From assembly GCA_020064725.1 (NCBI GenBank), contig JAGTWJ010000017.1, positions 1,364,001 through 1,428,000 on the forward strand: DNA of 64,000 nt, read 5' to 3'. Below are positions 11,282-23,589 of the stretch, piece after piece (within the stretch, counting starts at the first letter, position 1; every line of letters starts with the position of its first letter). A model generated the notes under the pieces. That model saw only the letters and a program-made list of their open reading frames with translations, did no database searches and was not told where the DNA came from. Source of the DNA: Drechslerella dactyloides. Its lineage: Eukaryota > Ascomycota > Orbiliomycetes > Orbiliales > Orbiliaceae. The translations under genes were made by a program, and so were the position numbers.

Positions 11282-12265
11282 ATGTTCGGCGTTAAGCCCT
11301 TATCCAAACTCGGCATTGCCCTCCTTGGGCTTCTCATCCTCGCACCAATTGACGGCATCATTGTGAGTTTCCCCAATCTCTCTCCGTACGTTTGATGTTC
11401 GCGAGTTCTTCGCGGCTGATCTTCTCCCCTATGACAGTCCGGTGTCGTCTCAAAGGACCGCGGTATTACTATCGACAAGGATGGAAACAAATGGGTCCAC
11501 ATGGGGAATGGAGAGGCGCTTCCCCTAGTTGACCTGACTGTCGTTGGCGAGTACTACCCTGGCGGTCCAACTTACAATCTCACTGGTGGCTCGCTTCAAG
11601 TAAGTTCCCTATTCAGCATATTGAGCTATACATCCCATCCAAATGTTCTCAGCTAACCGGTTGTTGTAACAGGCAATCATGCGCGAGGTTCAGAAGTCTC
11701 CCCTCTGGAACGAAACTGCCTGGCAAAACGTAAGGGTGATCCATTGTTATCTATCCCTTATATCATACATCAAGAAATTTTTTTGCTAACCTCGCTGTGG
11801 ACATAGGTCACCTCTACTGAAGATCACGGTACCCTTTCAAAGAGGGCCAAACAAATCACCTACTGCCAAAGAGAGCAGGAAGGCAGTGAACTCGGAATCA
11901 TCCCGGCCGATGTCCAGCCTGCTATCTGGCTTCTTCAAAGTCCCGCATGGAACAAGGCCTACTGTTACGCCGACACCAACAAGTGTGCCAACATTGCCTG
12001 TCACAAGGAGGCCGCGGTGATCGTTTGTTCTCACAGACCACAACCTGTGCGTATCTACTGCGGTGAAGTGGCCGGTAAGATTGCTCAAACTATCGTCGAC
12101 TGGATGGAACGTGATCGTCATGCTGGGTTGCGTGCGTTCGACTTCTGGCAGCCGTGTGCTGGTTGGTGGATCCCTCCAAAGTACTTCACTGGGTACTCCG
12201 TCTGGGACGAGGATCCGACTTGGGACATTCGTGTCCACAAGTGGCCCGGCGCTAGATGCCCGTAG
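11282..12265 (+). CDS. Secreted cysteine-rich pre-pro-protein
   Basis: Four exons (11282-11362, 11438-11599, 11673-11729, 11807-12265) give 252 residues. All three introns fall in phase 0. Residues 1-25 form a clear signal peptide (GIALLGLLIL core). Residues 28-110 contain no cysteine and have two N-glycosylation sequons (NLT, NET). LSKR at 110-113 is a Kex2-type site. All eight cysteines lie after it in a domain of about 139 residues, in the contexts ITYC, AYC, NKC, IAC, IVC, IYC, QPC and ARC. The layout is therefore signal, pro-region, then a disulfide-rich mature protein, possibly with four disulfides. I do not recognise the family; it is not an obvious hydrophobin, LysM or CFEM protein. 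Promoter features suggest strong expression. A secreted enzyme, antimicrobial protein or host-directed effector are all possible; none is shown by the sequence. Confidence 0.85.
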
Positions 12266-13996
12266 ACGATGTTTTCAATTTCTATCATGAAGACAAGAGG
12301 TGTGTAGACAACGGGTTACTGTCTCTTCTTTGCACAATTTATTCTTCTCATGTCAAGCACGGCCATTCTGCTTCCATCATTATATTTTCGATCACTCTTC
12401 CGGTTTTTTTTGCCATGGCAACATGGAGCAATTTCTTTCTCTGAATGCCATAGCACCTAATGTATGCACGCTTACAAACAATTATGTACGTACTCTATCC
12501 AAGCGACTCTCATGATCGAGCAAGAACACAATGATAATCAGAACCCTTCTTACGCTTTCGTCACTTAGGCTCTAAGTATCACTAAGTCTTAGTGAAATCT
12601 TCATTCTGGGAGCTCGAGCGGCAGCATAGCATGGCTTCGGCTCGGACATCTTCAAGCCCAGTTACATAACCGGAACATACTTGATGTAGTTCTACGAGCA
12701 TTGCCAATCGTATCTTGGTATTGTATTTGTGGACACCATATGTGGGCCTCTCCTCAACTAAAATCGTGATTGAGTAAGTACTTATCCACTCAATTATCGC
12801 CCGAGGAAATTTTTCAATTTTAGGTTTCAAAAAGAGGTATTGGCTCCTGTCCGTATCACTCCCAAAGGCTTGTCTCGTGAACCAGACTGCCGTACTTTAC
12901 CCGGCGAACCCAAAGGCCCAGATATAACCGTATTGATCAACCCCAAGAAATTACAAACATAAAGATCCGATGAATGCATTAGTGACATTTTTATTCCACT
13001 GGAATTTATACATAATATATATCGAATATGGATTCGGTTACTATATATATATGAGGGGAGGAATCCATATCAAGATGATGGGAAGAGAGATTTTGAGAGA
13101 TAATAAATTGGAGAGGGAGAGAGTATACCGGGATCTAACAGAACAAAGTTGACATACACTGAGAGTGATATATCAATACTCCGGAATCTTGGCTTATATT
13201 CTAGAAAGTGGCCTAAACCTGAACAAAAATAACCAGACAGCCCAAGCAGTTGCCTAATCTAGTCTATATAATTGATCCAAGCTTCTACACAAGGCTACCT
13301 TCTTCCAAGAGTTCCAGAAAACATTGCATTGATATATATACTCAGACCAGACTCCCTCGCCAATACCTACCAGTATCAATGGCCGAGAGCTTAGAGGCCC
13401 GTTGTCCCCGGTTTAGCTCAATATAACTCTATCAGAATCAATCTATTCCACATACCAGGTTTGCTGAACCGGGGATATACGAGTCGCGATACTAACTACT
13501 AGTAAAACAGATCAATGACTGGCTTTCAACACCGGCATACTACCGCAATATTGGCACCAGTCTCACGATTGATCAATCGACACCACACATGAACACGGGT
13601 GAAAGTGAAAATGTCACAGAATGCTGCGTTGTCGACGCGTGCCGGTCTGATTGTCCAACACCAGCATCAGCTGATCAGACGTGGTACCTCCCGCAGCTGT
13701 CCAACTCCGAGCGTCACACGCTAGCATGCTGTTGTGCAACCATATTCCCGTCTTCCCTGACTCACAGCCAACAAAGAAGGTCTCGGCAACGGTTAGCGAT
13801 GACACACGCTCAAAGTTGGTTCTGAGAGCGTGCCCTAAAGCGCAATCAAGGAGTATCATCTTGCAACATACGGGCTCATGAAACAAAGGACTTGCATTAA
13901 CGATATAAAGTCTACTGGAGGAAGGTGACCCTCTCCCACACGAATATTACAGTCTATTGTCAATCCCGACCAACCCCAAATCGATGCTATGGCGAG
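12266..13996. other. AT-rich intergenic region
   Basis: Common 3' region between the secreted protein (plus) and the kinase (minus), which converge. It contains runs such as tatatatatgag near 13040 and no supportable gene. Confidence 0.6.
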
Positions 13997-16102
13997 TCAA
14001 AACTCCCGAAAATATCGGTCCCAGTTCCCATCGTCGCCCTCAAAGCTGAACCCTCCAAAATGGACATCTTCGTCCTTCCGTCCACCATCTCGACCCCACC
14101 AGCTACCTCTAGTAACAACAGGGCTGAAGCTCGCCTCCGTGAACTCGGTTGAGAAGTTCTCCGCCATCGCCGGGTCAGTAATCAGCGGCGTTATCGGCGG
14201 GGTGAGTTCACGTCTCTCCAGCCTTTTCCAGTCGATCTTTCGAAAGAATCTGTGTTTCTGGATGGTGGCGAGGTCCTGTGGCATCTTGTAACCCAGGCGT
14301 TTCGTCGGCTCCTTGCGTAGAAGACGAGTAAGCAGGTCCTTCGCGTCTGGTGAAAGGTAAAATGGCAGCTTGAGTTTCTGCCTGTTGATCTTATGAAGGA
14401 TTTGATGGTTATTTTGGCCAGCTGCAGAGGAAACGTTAGCATCCCCCTTACTAGGATAATAAACGCAAAGTGAGGACGTACGGAATGGGGGGCTCCCGGT
14501 CAGCAAGTCGAAAATTAAGGCCCCAAGGCTCCACCAGTCAACTTCAAAACCATATGACTTGCCCTCCAGAACCTCCGGTGCCATGTATTCCGGTGTACCG
14601 CTCAGACTCTTGCACCGCGCACCGTCTTCGGCGACCTTACTCAACCCAAAGTCCGTCAAGAGAAGATGACCCGTAGCATCCAGCAGGCAGTTTTCCGGCT
14701 TCAGATCACGATAGACTACTCCCACATTACGGTGTAGGTGATCGAGCGCAAGGACAATCTCTGCACTGTAGAATACTGCGGTATCTTCGGGGAAGATTCT
14801 CTCTGCGGCAAGGTAATTGAAGAGTTCACCACCTTGCGCATATTCCAGGATCAGGTAGAGCTTTTGATGGTCTTGAAAGGCGAAAAACAATTTGACGACG
14901 AAGGGATGGCGGACAGATTCCAGAATTGCGCGTTCTGTTTTAGTTTGCTCAATCATACGCTTGTGGACCTTGATCGACGCCTTCTTGAGTTGCTTTTGTG
15001 CGTATAGGCGGCCGGTTGTGCGATGGCGGACGAGTATGACGGTGCCGAAACTGAACGTCTACGTCAGCAGATGTATAGATGTTACAGGTTTCCAGAATAT
15101 TACTTACGTTCCCTTTCCCAGCATGGTAAGAGGCTCGAAGTCTTCGGCGCACATCTTACGTTTCTCCGGCACTTTAGCGTGACCGATAGCGATACCATTG
15201 GTTGAACCTTCCTCTGCATCGCTGTGGGGCCCGCTACTGGTTGGCGACTTTTTGGATTTGGCATAGGAAGATATGAAATCATCCTCCAGTGGGATTTCAT
15301 AGGAGTCATCCGGCACGCCGTCCGATGAGCCAGAATCACATTTGTGGAGAGATAGCTGAGATATCAGCTGCTCGGTCCCGATCTTGGTATTGAGCGTTAA
15401 TTGCGGGATTTGAGCAGCCATGCTAGCCTCTCTCAGCGATGTTGACAAGGAGGATACATTGGATCGAGGCGCTGGCGAGATTCCCCTTTTCATAAAGATC
15501 GGCGACGACATAGGACTCCTATCGTGTTTCAAATCCAGAGATGGCATCTTCTCGGTAGCTTTCAGAGTCTCGACACGGCGGGGCGTTAGGGCCGGCGATT
15601 CTTCAGCGATCTTTGGCGGGGCGGGAGGGGCGGGCGATCGTGAAGCCTCTTTGTTCTTCTTTCGCCTGTCCTTGCGCTTGCGGCTCTTGGACCTGGATTT
15701 TCTATCTCCGTTGGCCGCAACGGGTGCCTCCAAGTTTACAGGCTTCGAGGCCCGGGGTCTGAGGTCGTCCGAATCATCAGCCGCCACGTTGTCGCCGTTG
15801 TTTCCACCATCTTGATCAACAAACAAGAGTGCTTGTTGTCCTTTGAGGACGACGCTCGAACGGCGTCTGTGTTTGGTGGGTATTGGCTGGGCCGACTTGA
15901 AGACGCTCGTGCTGGTCGTAAGTGTAATTACGCCGTCGTTTCCATCTAGGATCGTAGTTGTCGAGCTAGTTGTCGAGGAAATCCCCGCGAACCCTGGAGA
16001 GACCCAGCTGTCGTCGTGGACGGAGAGCGGCTGTCTCGTGGCACCATCCAAGGGAGAACTCCCGTGCTGGAAGTCCGGATCCACCGCATCGAATTGGAAC
16101 AT
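13997..16102 (-). CDS. AGC-family Ser/Thr kinase, S6K/Psk1-like
   Basis: Three exons, 15108-16102, 14482-15050 and 13997-14421, give 662 residues. Residues 1 to about 320 are low-complexity, with a basic patch (SRSKSRKRKDRRKKNKE) that could be a nuclear signal. The kinase domain begins near 322: glycine loop LGKGTFGTV, ATP lysine in YAQKQL, catalytic loop VYRDLKPEN, DFGLSK and APEVLEG. A 60-base intron splits the PPF/PGQ part. The AGC C-tail has PPITPL (turn-motif-like) and a hydrophobic motif FGGFSF near 643-648. This order matches p70 S6 kinase and S. pombe Psk1, which act below TOR; that role is inferred. In the activation loop the usual Thr-Phe-Cys-Gly-Thr reads Ser-Leu-Ser-Gly-Thr, so the PDK1 target would be a serine. 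I chose ATG 16102; an in-frame GTG just upstream is ignored. A TATA-like element lies at about 16243-16257. Confidence 0.92.
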
Positions 16103-16242
16103 CTCCACGGGTAGGTAAACGCTTGCTTGTATAGGGTCGGGATGCGCCTGATAGCGGTGTCGTCTAGGGTTTGAAGCCCTCCCTCGTCTCGTACCGGTCG
16201 GAACCGCCGACCGTTGCCCTGCTGTCGGAGCCGCAGGTAGCT

Positions 16243-16257
16243 CTATATATTTAAAAA
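16243..16257 (-). promoter_or_regulatory. TATA-like element upstream of the kinase
   Basis: The minus strand reads TTTTTAAATATATAG, about 140 bases before the ATG at 16102. It is a plausible core promoter, not proven. Confidence 0.4.
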
Positions 16258-17442
16258 GCGAATGGTAAATGCTTCAGACTTGTCTCGTGCAAGATCTAAA
16301 ACGAGCGATGAGTACGCCTCCGGGATCAACGTGCCTGGCGGCGTACTTTGCCAATCGCAAAGAAAAGAAGGGAACCGCTGCCTCCGCCAACGATAAGGGA
16401 AGCGGACGAGAATGAAAGAACTGGAGAAACGCTAGGGATGCCCATAAAGTGCGATTTCGTCATGAAGTTGATTTCTGATAATCGGTAGGTACTCTTCCGG
16501 TGGCCGAGGCGGTCGCTGAGCTGTCGTCGAGGCGATGAGCTTTCTAATGTGAGAAGGAATGCGAAGGAAGATCGAGGTTGGCTTCGGCGGAGGGCGACAA
16601 AATAAGACCGCCCGCGTTGGAGCACACCAAATTAAATTCCACAACACCACCACGCCAGCCAAACAGGCATCGCACCCCCAAACATCGGACCATGCAGGCG
16701 ACCGACCAGTCAGGAAACCCACCGGCTGCACGCCTCGAATGGACATTCTTCGGGCTGTCTTTGGGGCTCCGGCACCTGCCCCGCAGTATTATTTCCCGCA
16801 AAGTGCGGAGGAGACCTCAGCAACGGACCCTGCCGAACGGCTAGACATGGCTGAAGCGCTCCAGCTATCCGTCCGTTCAGCTCTGCGAATCCGGGAAATG
16901 GCTCATTCGCACTCTGCTGTTCGCTTGACCACTCTGCGCTGGGCTAAATGCTGCTATATTTTTTATTCTAACGTTCCGAAGTCCAAAACTCCAACTATGC
17001 ACACGGGCTAGTCTCGGTGCCAGACGCCGGCTAGACAAGTCCAGGGATACCACGAGCAATCTTCAGGATAGACGCCACACCCAGGCGTGAAATGAAGTAC
17101 CCCTGTGCGAAGCCATTGCGTCGCCAAAATATATATATACCACTTCCAGTCAACCAGCAGTATCAGCAGCGTTCTTTACGCAGAAAATACTATTGTAATT
17201 GTCTCGCGAAGCCAGCCTTCTGTCCTTTGGCCTGCGAAGCGATCGTGAGTCGATTGAAGATACTACTATAAAAATGTACATACGTATGAGGGATTAATCT
17301 GGTGGAGTATTGTGTTCAGTGATATGCAGCGAACGATTCTTGAAGAATGATATTCTGGTGGATATATAGCCAACTAAATAAAAATTATACCCATAATCGA
17401 AGCAGCGGAAGACCGCCACGTCCGAGATGAGTGTTCCAAATT

Positions 17443-17473
17443 GCGACGCCGCGGCTGTACAATGCGGCGTCGC
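17443..17473. repeat. Perfect 10-bp inverted repeat, 11-base loop
   Basis: The arms gcgacgccgc (17443-17452) and gcggcgtcgc (17464-17473) are exact reverse complements. They are very GC-rich within an AT-rich neighbourhood, so a stable hairpin or a binding site for a dimeric protein is possible. Confidence 0.7.
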
Positions 17474-18239
17474 GGGTGTATACGCGTACAGGAGGTTTCA
17501 AAAATTTCCCACAGCGCTGGAAATGGCATTCACGAAAGTTTAGCAACACTTCATGGAAATTTTCAATACGATTTACAAGGAATAGCATGTTTTAAATCAC
17601 TCCGAAGTCTTCAGCGTCCTCTAAACTACCGAGGTCTCGCCTGGCTAAGTTTCCTATGTAAGTTTAGACTGATATGGAGTCTCGATCGCAAGCCAAAACT
17701 CCCCTTGAGGCCTCGTCATTTACCAGGTCTTTTAAAAATAGTATTCGAAACCTTCTACACAACCATTCCTAATTATGGTCAAAGAAATTAGATAACTTTA
17801 TGTAAAAGAAAAGCACTGATCAGCGGCGTAGGTACCTTCTACATTCTCCGCAAGCTTCCACGCAAGTGGTTTTCGTCGATTGCTATATAAGATTGAAGTT
17901 GAGCCAGTTGTTACATAGAAATATGATCTTCATATTCAATAATCAAGTATATCAATCACGCAAACGAGAGCTGGAAATCTTCGGGGCATCTTCAGCTTCT
18001 ACGCAACATCCGAACCCTTGATATACTCATACATTAATCCGAGTCTCGAAGCCAAAGCGCCCTTATACACCCCCATTTCGTAATTTCGAAAATTTATTAT
18101 ATCTTCGACTACCCTATATAGCTATAATCATATAATAAAGTTACAAGAAACCAAGATTCGACTTCCACGCCGGTGGCCAGCTCACCCTATCATCTCATCA
18201 TATTTTACAACAAATAACAGTTTATTATCCTTTCCAACT

Positions 18240-19521
18240 ATGAAAAGAACTATCATCACAATTTCCGCCATTTTTGCGGCCACGGCCTCAACAGCCCCAT
18301 CCTCAACCAAGCCCGACGAGAGTGCTATTCATAACTATAGATCGTTCCCAGTTTTAAGACGCCAGAATAATGGCAGCATCGTTGAACAGCCGAATGCACC
18401 GTGGAATTTAGAGCGGATCTCCAACATTGCTCCCATCAATCAGGCCGGGCGCAAAATAACAGATGAAGCTTATAAATATCGGTACGACGCGCGTGACACA
18501 GCCGTTGGGGTTGATGTTTACGTTCACGACACCGGTATCGACCCTCGCAATCCGGACTTCACTACTCGAGCTGGAATCATTTTTACTGAAAATCCCTTTG
18601 ATATATATGATACTACCGGACACGGGTAAGTATTTACATTCTTTTTCCGTATTCTTTATTGCCCAGAACACGGATACTAAATCCCAATTTACCTCCTCGA
18701 GTTGATTCCCTCGACACTTCGCTTACTTGTACTTTCGTTGAAGTCATCAATTCTTGGTTAATTTCTGTATCTAACTTTGTGATTTCAATCTTAGGACCCA
18801 CGTCGCCGGAACAATTGGTTCTGGACACTATGGTGTTGCCAAGAATGTGTCCATTTGGGCAATACGAACTACAGGAGGACCGATGGAGGACCCGCTAGGC
18901 CCAAGCATAGAGAAGAATGCCTCCGTTTATATCAACGACCAGGTCAACGGCATCAAAGCCGCCATGAGACTACACGGGCTCCGCAAGAAGGAGAAGGACT
19001 TCAAGGGCTCTGTGATGAACATGTCGTGGGGACTCCCGAAAGACTTTTTCGCTCAAGAAGCAGGCGTTCTAGATACTCTTCGGAATGCACTCAAAGATGC
19101 AGTTGCCGCCGGTATTCACATCACGATCGCGGGGGGTAACGATGATGAGGACGCCTGTGATCATTTTCCCGCTGGGCTTGTCAAGGATATACCCTCTCTC
19201 ATCGTGGTGGGAAATACTGATATCACAGATACTCGGATGAAGACTTCCAATTGGGGCTCTTGCATTGACCTCTTTGCCCCAGGAACAGAGATCAAAAGTA
19301 CGTCTCTGAAGAAGAATAACTGGGTTGCGATCGAAACCGGGACATCAATGTCAGCTCCGCTGGTGGCCGGCGTCGTAGCGACTCAACTAGCAAAGAATCC
19401 TGATCTTAGAGGGAACGTACCTGCTATGAAGAAGAAAATCTTGGAGATGGCCCTGAAAGACGTCGTTAAAGATGCTAAGGGTGGGGCAAATCTTCTACTT
19501 AATACCAGAGTAGGCGCCTAA
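18240..19521 (+). CDS. Subtilisin-like serine protease (S8), short prodomain
   Basis: Two exons, 18240-18625 and 18795-19521, are joined in phase 2 exactly inside the GHGTH motif, giving 370 residues. The signal peptide is about 1-19 (MKRTIITISAIFAATASTA). The catalytic triad is visible: Asp near 97 in VHDTGID, His near 128 in GHGTHVAG and Ser near 313 in GTSMSAPLVAG. The oxyanion Asn is in IAGGND. The mature start is probably near APWNLERIS (residue 53), as in proteinase K-type enzymes. This leaves only about 35 residues of propeptide, with a dibasic RR at 40-41, whereas fungal S8A proteases usually carry an inhibitor-type prodomain of 80-100 residues. No C-terminal extension is present. An extracellular peptidase is the obvious role. 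A missed upstream exon could supply a normal prodomain, but the present ATG already begins a good signal peptide. Confidence 0.92.
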
Positions 19522-19899
19522 ATATCAGTGGGAACTGGATTCGCACCCGTATATATATGTTTATAAATTTATAGAAAAACTCGTGGGATTCGCATCCGAA
19601 CTACTCGGTAGCATCGCGGAAGAAGCTTAGTTTAGTCTCGTGGGCGCTGAGCCTAGTGTTAATCGATGTTTTCTTAATGCAGCTAGTTTCCTAATACAGG
19701 AAACCGAAATTCGAATACAGGATTGAAATCCACATTTGGATGTCCGAGAAGACGTAGATGGCCACAGCTGACAGGCAAGTGACAGTGATAGTGATCATAA
19801 AGATATATCGCAGGTATGCACGGCGCTTAGTTGAGTGGCGCCAAAAAAAAAGAAAGAAAAAGAGACAAAATATAGCTGGAGAAACAGCGATGACGACGT
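19522..19899. other. Convergent 3' spacer
   Basis: 378 bases between the stop of the subtilisin gene and the stop of the zinc-finger gene. It holds the 3' UTRs of both and an A-rich run near 19845-19860. No gene is seen. Confidence 0.6.
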
Positions 19900-20423
19900 T
19901 CAGAGCCAGAGCTTCTTCTTGAAATAGTCTGGATGGTCGACAATCACATGAGCCCACAACCCGCGATAGCCATCGGCGATTAGTCCATGGAACGGGCAAA
20001 TAGGGCACGTGAACCCGTCGACTGATCCTGGCCAGCGACGGATGGCACGGACGAGAACTGATTGACGGTTGTGAGTCAGCTTATGTGCGGCGAGTTCCTG
20101 CGCGGCCGAGTAGCTATTGTGCAATATATACGGATCAGTAATATGCTCCAAACTTTTGATTGAAGCTCGGCAGTGATGGAACTTACGTCTGAAGCCTATC
20201 GGCCGGCAATGCAAGAGGGTCCCTGAGGCAGAGCTCGCAATGGGCTGGCCCTGTTGCTGATTTGGGCTTAGTTTTCTTCTCTGGCTCACTGGTTTTGATC
20301 TTTGCCATACCCGCGGTGATCTCTTCGGTCTATGTTCACAAATGTTAGCATCCGGACTCTGAGAAGGTGAAAACTCCGTAAAACACGGGAATATATTACT
20401 TGATCCTCAAGAGGGCTCGACAT
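19900..20423 (-). CDS. Small protein with two C2H2-like zinc fingers
   Basis: Three exons, 20400-20423, 20187-20329 and 19900-20113, give 126 residues. The joins (phases 0 and 2) keep one open frame, and introns of 70 and 73 bases have GT..AG ends. After a Lys-rich N-terminus (AKIKTSEPEKKTKPKSATG) come two possible zinc sites. The first is CELC, 23 residues, then HKLTH. The second is CPIC, 15 residues, then HVIVDH. Both have C-x2-C and H-x3/4-H spacing, but the first loop is far longer than the 12 residues of a classical finger. The conserved-looking core is W-P-G-S-V-D-G-F-T-C-P-I-C-P. The 8-codon first exon is the least certain part. Function is unknown; DNA, RNA or protein binding are all possible. 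It converges with the subtilisin gene. Confidence 0.7.
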
Positions 20424-23400
20424 TGTAGAATGTAACGGAGATCCAGCTATATGAATAGACCAGAGAAAGAAGATATCAGAGATGGTTTCTTCGGTATTGA
20501 ATAGATCGAATCAATCAGTATCGAAACTGCGATGAATAGATTGCAAGCTGAGATTGAGCTGACGAGATGCGAAGATGGAAAGGATCTATGTTCCGAATGT
20601 TGTGACGGGAGTGGCTTACAACCATTCACAAGGTCGGTGAGAATAAATTAATCCAAGATTTTGATCGAATCAAGCGTGATACGTTTGGAATTCAGAGCAA
20701 AAATCGTCTTTCAGCACGTAGTCTAGGGTCTCGATACCCTTAGGCGATCCAGTTATTTAAGCTTCCGTAGAAAAGGGTTCCAGCTAGCAGGCCTGATAAG
20801 GAGGAGCTCCATGCTGCCTTGCATGTCAGCATACCCCCAATTTTCTCCACCATACACCAGACTTGAGACCCTTTTCTCTCACCTATCTACTCCATATATA
20901 TCACGCAAGTATGATTATAATTACTCATCTCAAGGATGTGGAATCTGAATCTTCTTTCTACGCACATGCAGCAACATTGTCTACAGAAACATTCACAAGA
21001 CAATACAGGCCGAGGCGCGATGAACGTTATAAACGACTCGATCGATTTCAAACCAAAAATTCTTTGATATGTATGTTTTTCTCAATTCTAGCGAACAATT
21101 ACCTAGCTTCGAGATAACAAAACCTTCGCGAACTGAGCCGCAACACACTAGTTGTTGGATTAAACAACGGCTGTCGGAGTCCTCTTGATGGCATGCTAAT
21201 ACTTAGTAGATTCTCGGCCGCACGAACATGAATGCTCAAACTTACATACGGGGCGCCAAGGTCTGATAGAGTGATGATTTCTATGGCATAGTATTTGATG
21301 ATTGATATGCGTCGTCCGGTTTGGTGCCGATCCAACAGCGTTCCACGTCATGCTGTCAGCTACTCTGCAAATTCAGATATTTCGCCATATGTTACACACT
21401 GCAAAATTACTGCTATCTATATCCTTGCGCACATTTAATCTGGTAGCGACTAGTAACTCATGTTATCCTAACGCTGCTGAAGCACGTCACGAGATGGCCG
21501 CAAATATCAACGACGCCGCAGCGCCACTAATACTGGACATAAACCAATTTCTCCTTAGTAGTATCACAGTTCCCGAGTTTAAAGATATACCTAGTCTCGT
21601 GTGATATACCCTTAACCTGGCTCAGATCTAGCGAAAAACTACTCCGTGACAACTTGAGATCGTCCACGCGCTTGCATTGCAATATATGTTTCCCATTCAC
21701 CAGTTCATACTCTCGTTTACACCAATCGCGGATAATCTCTAATCCGCAAAAGTATACAAAAACCAACTTTAGCGCTGGTGGCAATTCAACGATGTTTCCG
21801 CATACGTCGAGGAAAGCACAATAGCTCAGCATGTAGAGAATCAAGACGAGATTTTCGAACAACATGATGATGATACACGAGTGCACGTAACCTGAACTGA
21901 TCGACCATGAGTACTTTTGCGAATATACCGCTTTGATTGCTATTAGTATATTGCGACCCGGTAATCGGTTAAACAAGCTGTTAATTGTATTGCTGTCACC
22001 ATTCCCTTGCGGACACGGAATGATGTAAGCCACCGACACGCTGGAAAAGTGCTAGCCGATACGGACTAACACTGATCGAGTCATTTACTAATGAAGCAGT
22101 GGTTTACGAGATAAATGAAGCAGTACTATAATGGTTTGAACGATGGACGTGAGAGTGCTTTAGATAAGGAGTCTAATAATTCTTGTTTTGCAAGTGATGG
22201 AGATATTGTCCGCTTTGATAACATAATTAAACTCTATAACCTTGCAATCAGGGCCTTACAATACAGCTGTACCTATGAAGTGCGCGAAATTATCGTAGTT
22301 ATCGTTTAAACTTTTGCGCACCCGATACCAGGTATTGATCAATCACATAACCGTAATAGAGTCCCCTATCAAGACACCTTGCAAACTTGTATTGGCAGGC
22401 TAGCCTGTCAATCGCATTGCACTTTGGCGACGTTACATACAGAGCAAAATATCAATGCACTCGTGCAATCTCGGGAACTTGAGCTATGGGCAATACCAGC
22501 ATGTCTTCACTGCCTTCTTCTTTTGTCCATCGTATCTTTGCGGTCCGAAACCCCTCCATTCGGACGGCACAGCTAATCAAAGACGTGTTGCGTTGCGAGT
22601 CAAGTCGCCCAGGCCGAACGGCCCAGCTCAGGCGCTTCCGGCCGCCCGACTCGGATCGAATGCTGTCAACCGACAAATTGGATTAAATCTGCCGTTAGAA
22701 TCACGATAACAAAATGGATCAATGCCGATTGCTGTCTCTGAGCGTCGCTGCCGACGGGCTGAAGGAACGTTGTCTCAATAAACAGCGGCTCGCTCGCGCG
22801 CGAATGAGCAGGCTTTGACCATGTGCATGTCCCAACCGGATCATATCCCCGCTATCACTCATATCATCATACCATGGCCACGCCAGGCCCCACACACCTC
22901 TGTCAATTCGAAGAATACCCAGTCAATATCTTCCGAACAACTGGCAATTTACAAGTGTTAGTTCATAACACGCCCTCTTTATTGGCCTTTTTTTCCGAAC
23001 GCCAGACCCATGGTTGATGTCACGAAACGCCGACTCACATGGCCGACCTGGATGTGCCTGTCCGGATCATATCATATTCCCGGTGTTATATTATGGACGC
23101 AGACGGAGAATGCCAGTTGGCACGCCCATTGGTCGACGGTTTATAAACTTTACGTGATTGACGACGAAGAAGCGAGGCTGTTGTAATTGAATTGAGCCGT
23201 CCCGTGTGCTCAGATGGTGATCGGTGGCAGTTCTTTGATCAAAACCAACGACTTTTTGTTTTCGCGCCGGGCTGAAGCGGCTGCACCAATTCTCGAACAG
23301 GAAGCCGTTTTGTCGGCGCGCTCTCAGGACGCAGGCGGACGAGCAGGTCAAATACGAGAGAAACTTCCAATATTTGATTAGTCCTCACGATGCGGTATCC

Positions 23401-23589
23401 GACGACCTCTGCCGGCATCAAGCACGGAATACGTATGTATGTATTTTTGCCAGCAAGGGCAGTGGGAAGCACTCGGCGTGCATAGCATTGCATTTATTAC
23501 ATACGCACTGCCTGCCAGGACTGCAGAGTGCACATCTGCACGACGCAGGTGCATCCTCCTTTCGGCTGCATGGCAGGCCGTTGACAGAA

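Larger units (their letters stand above)
16103..18239. other. Divergent spacer, kinase / subtilisin
   Basis: The first about 900 bases are GC-rich leader and promoter of the kinase. An open frame at 16559-17011 (plus) has frames of similar length on the other strand and no recognisable domain. From about 17100 the DNA turns AT-rich and contains a strong inverted repeat (17443-17473). The last 150 bases form the promoter of the subtilisin gene, with ccctatatagctataatc at 18111-18128. Confidence 0.55.

Noticed and set aside
16559..17011. 150-codon plus-strand frame upstream of the kinase
   Set aside because: Overlapping frames of similar length exist on both strands and no domain is visible. 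It is probably leader or promoter of the kinase.
21527..22039. 170-codon minus-strand frame with hydrophobic core
   Set aside because: It begins at GTG; the first ATG leaves about 110 codons. AT-rich, no domain. Kept only as a possible relic.
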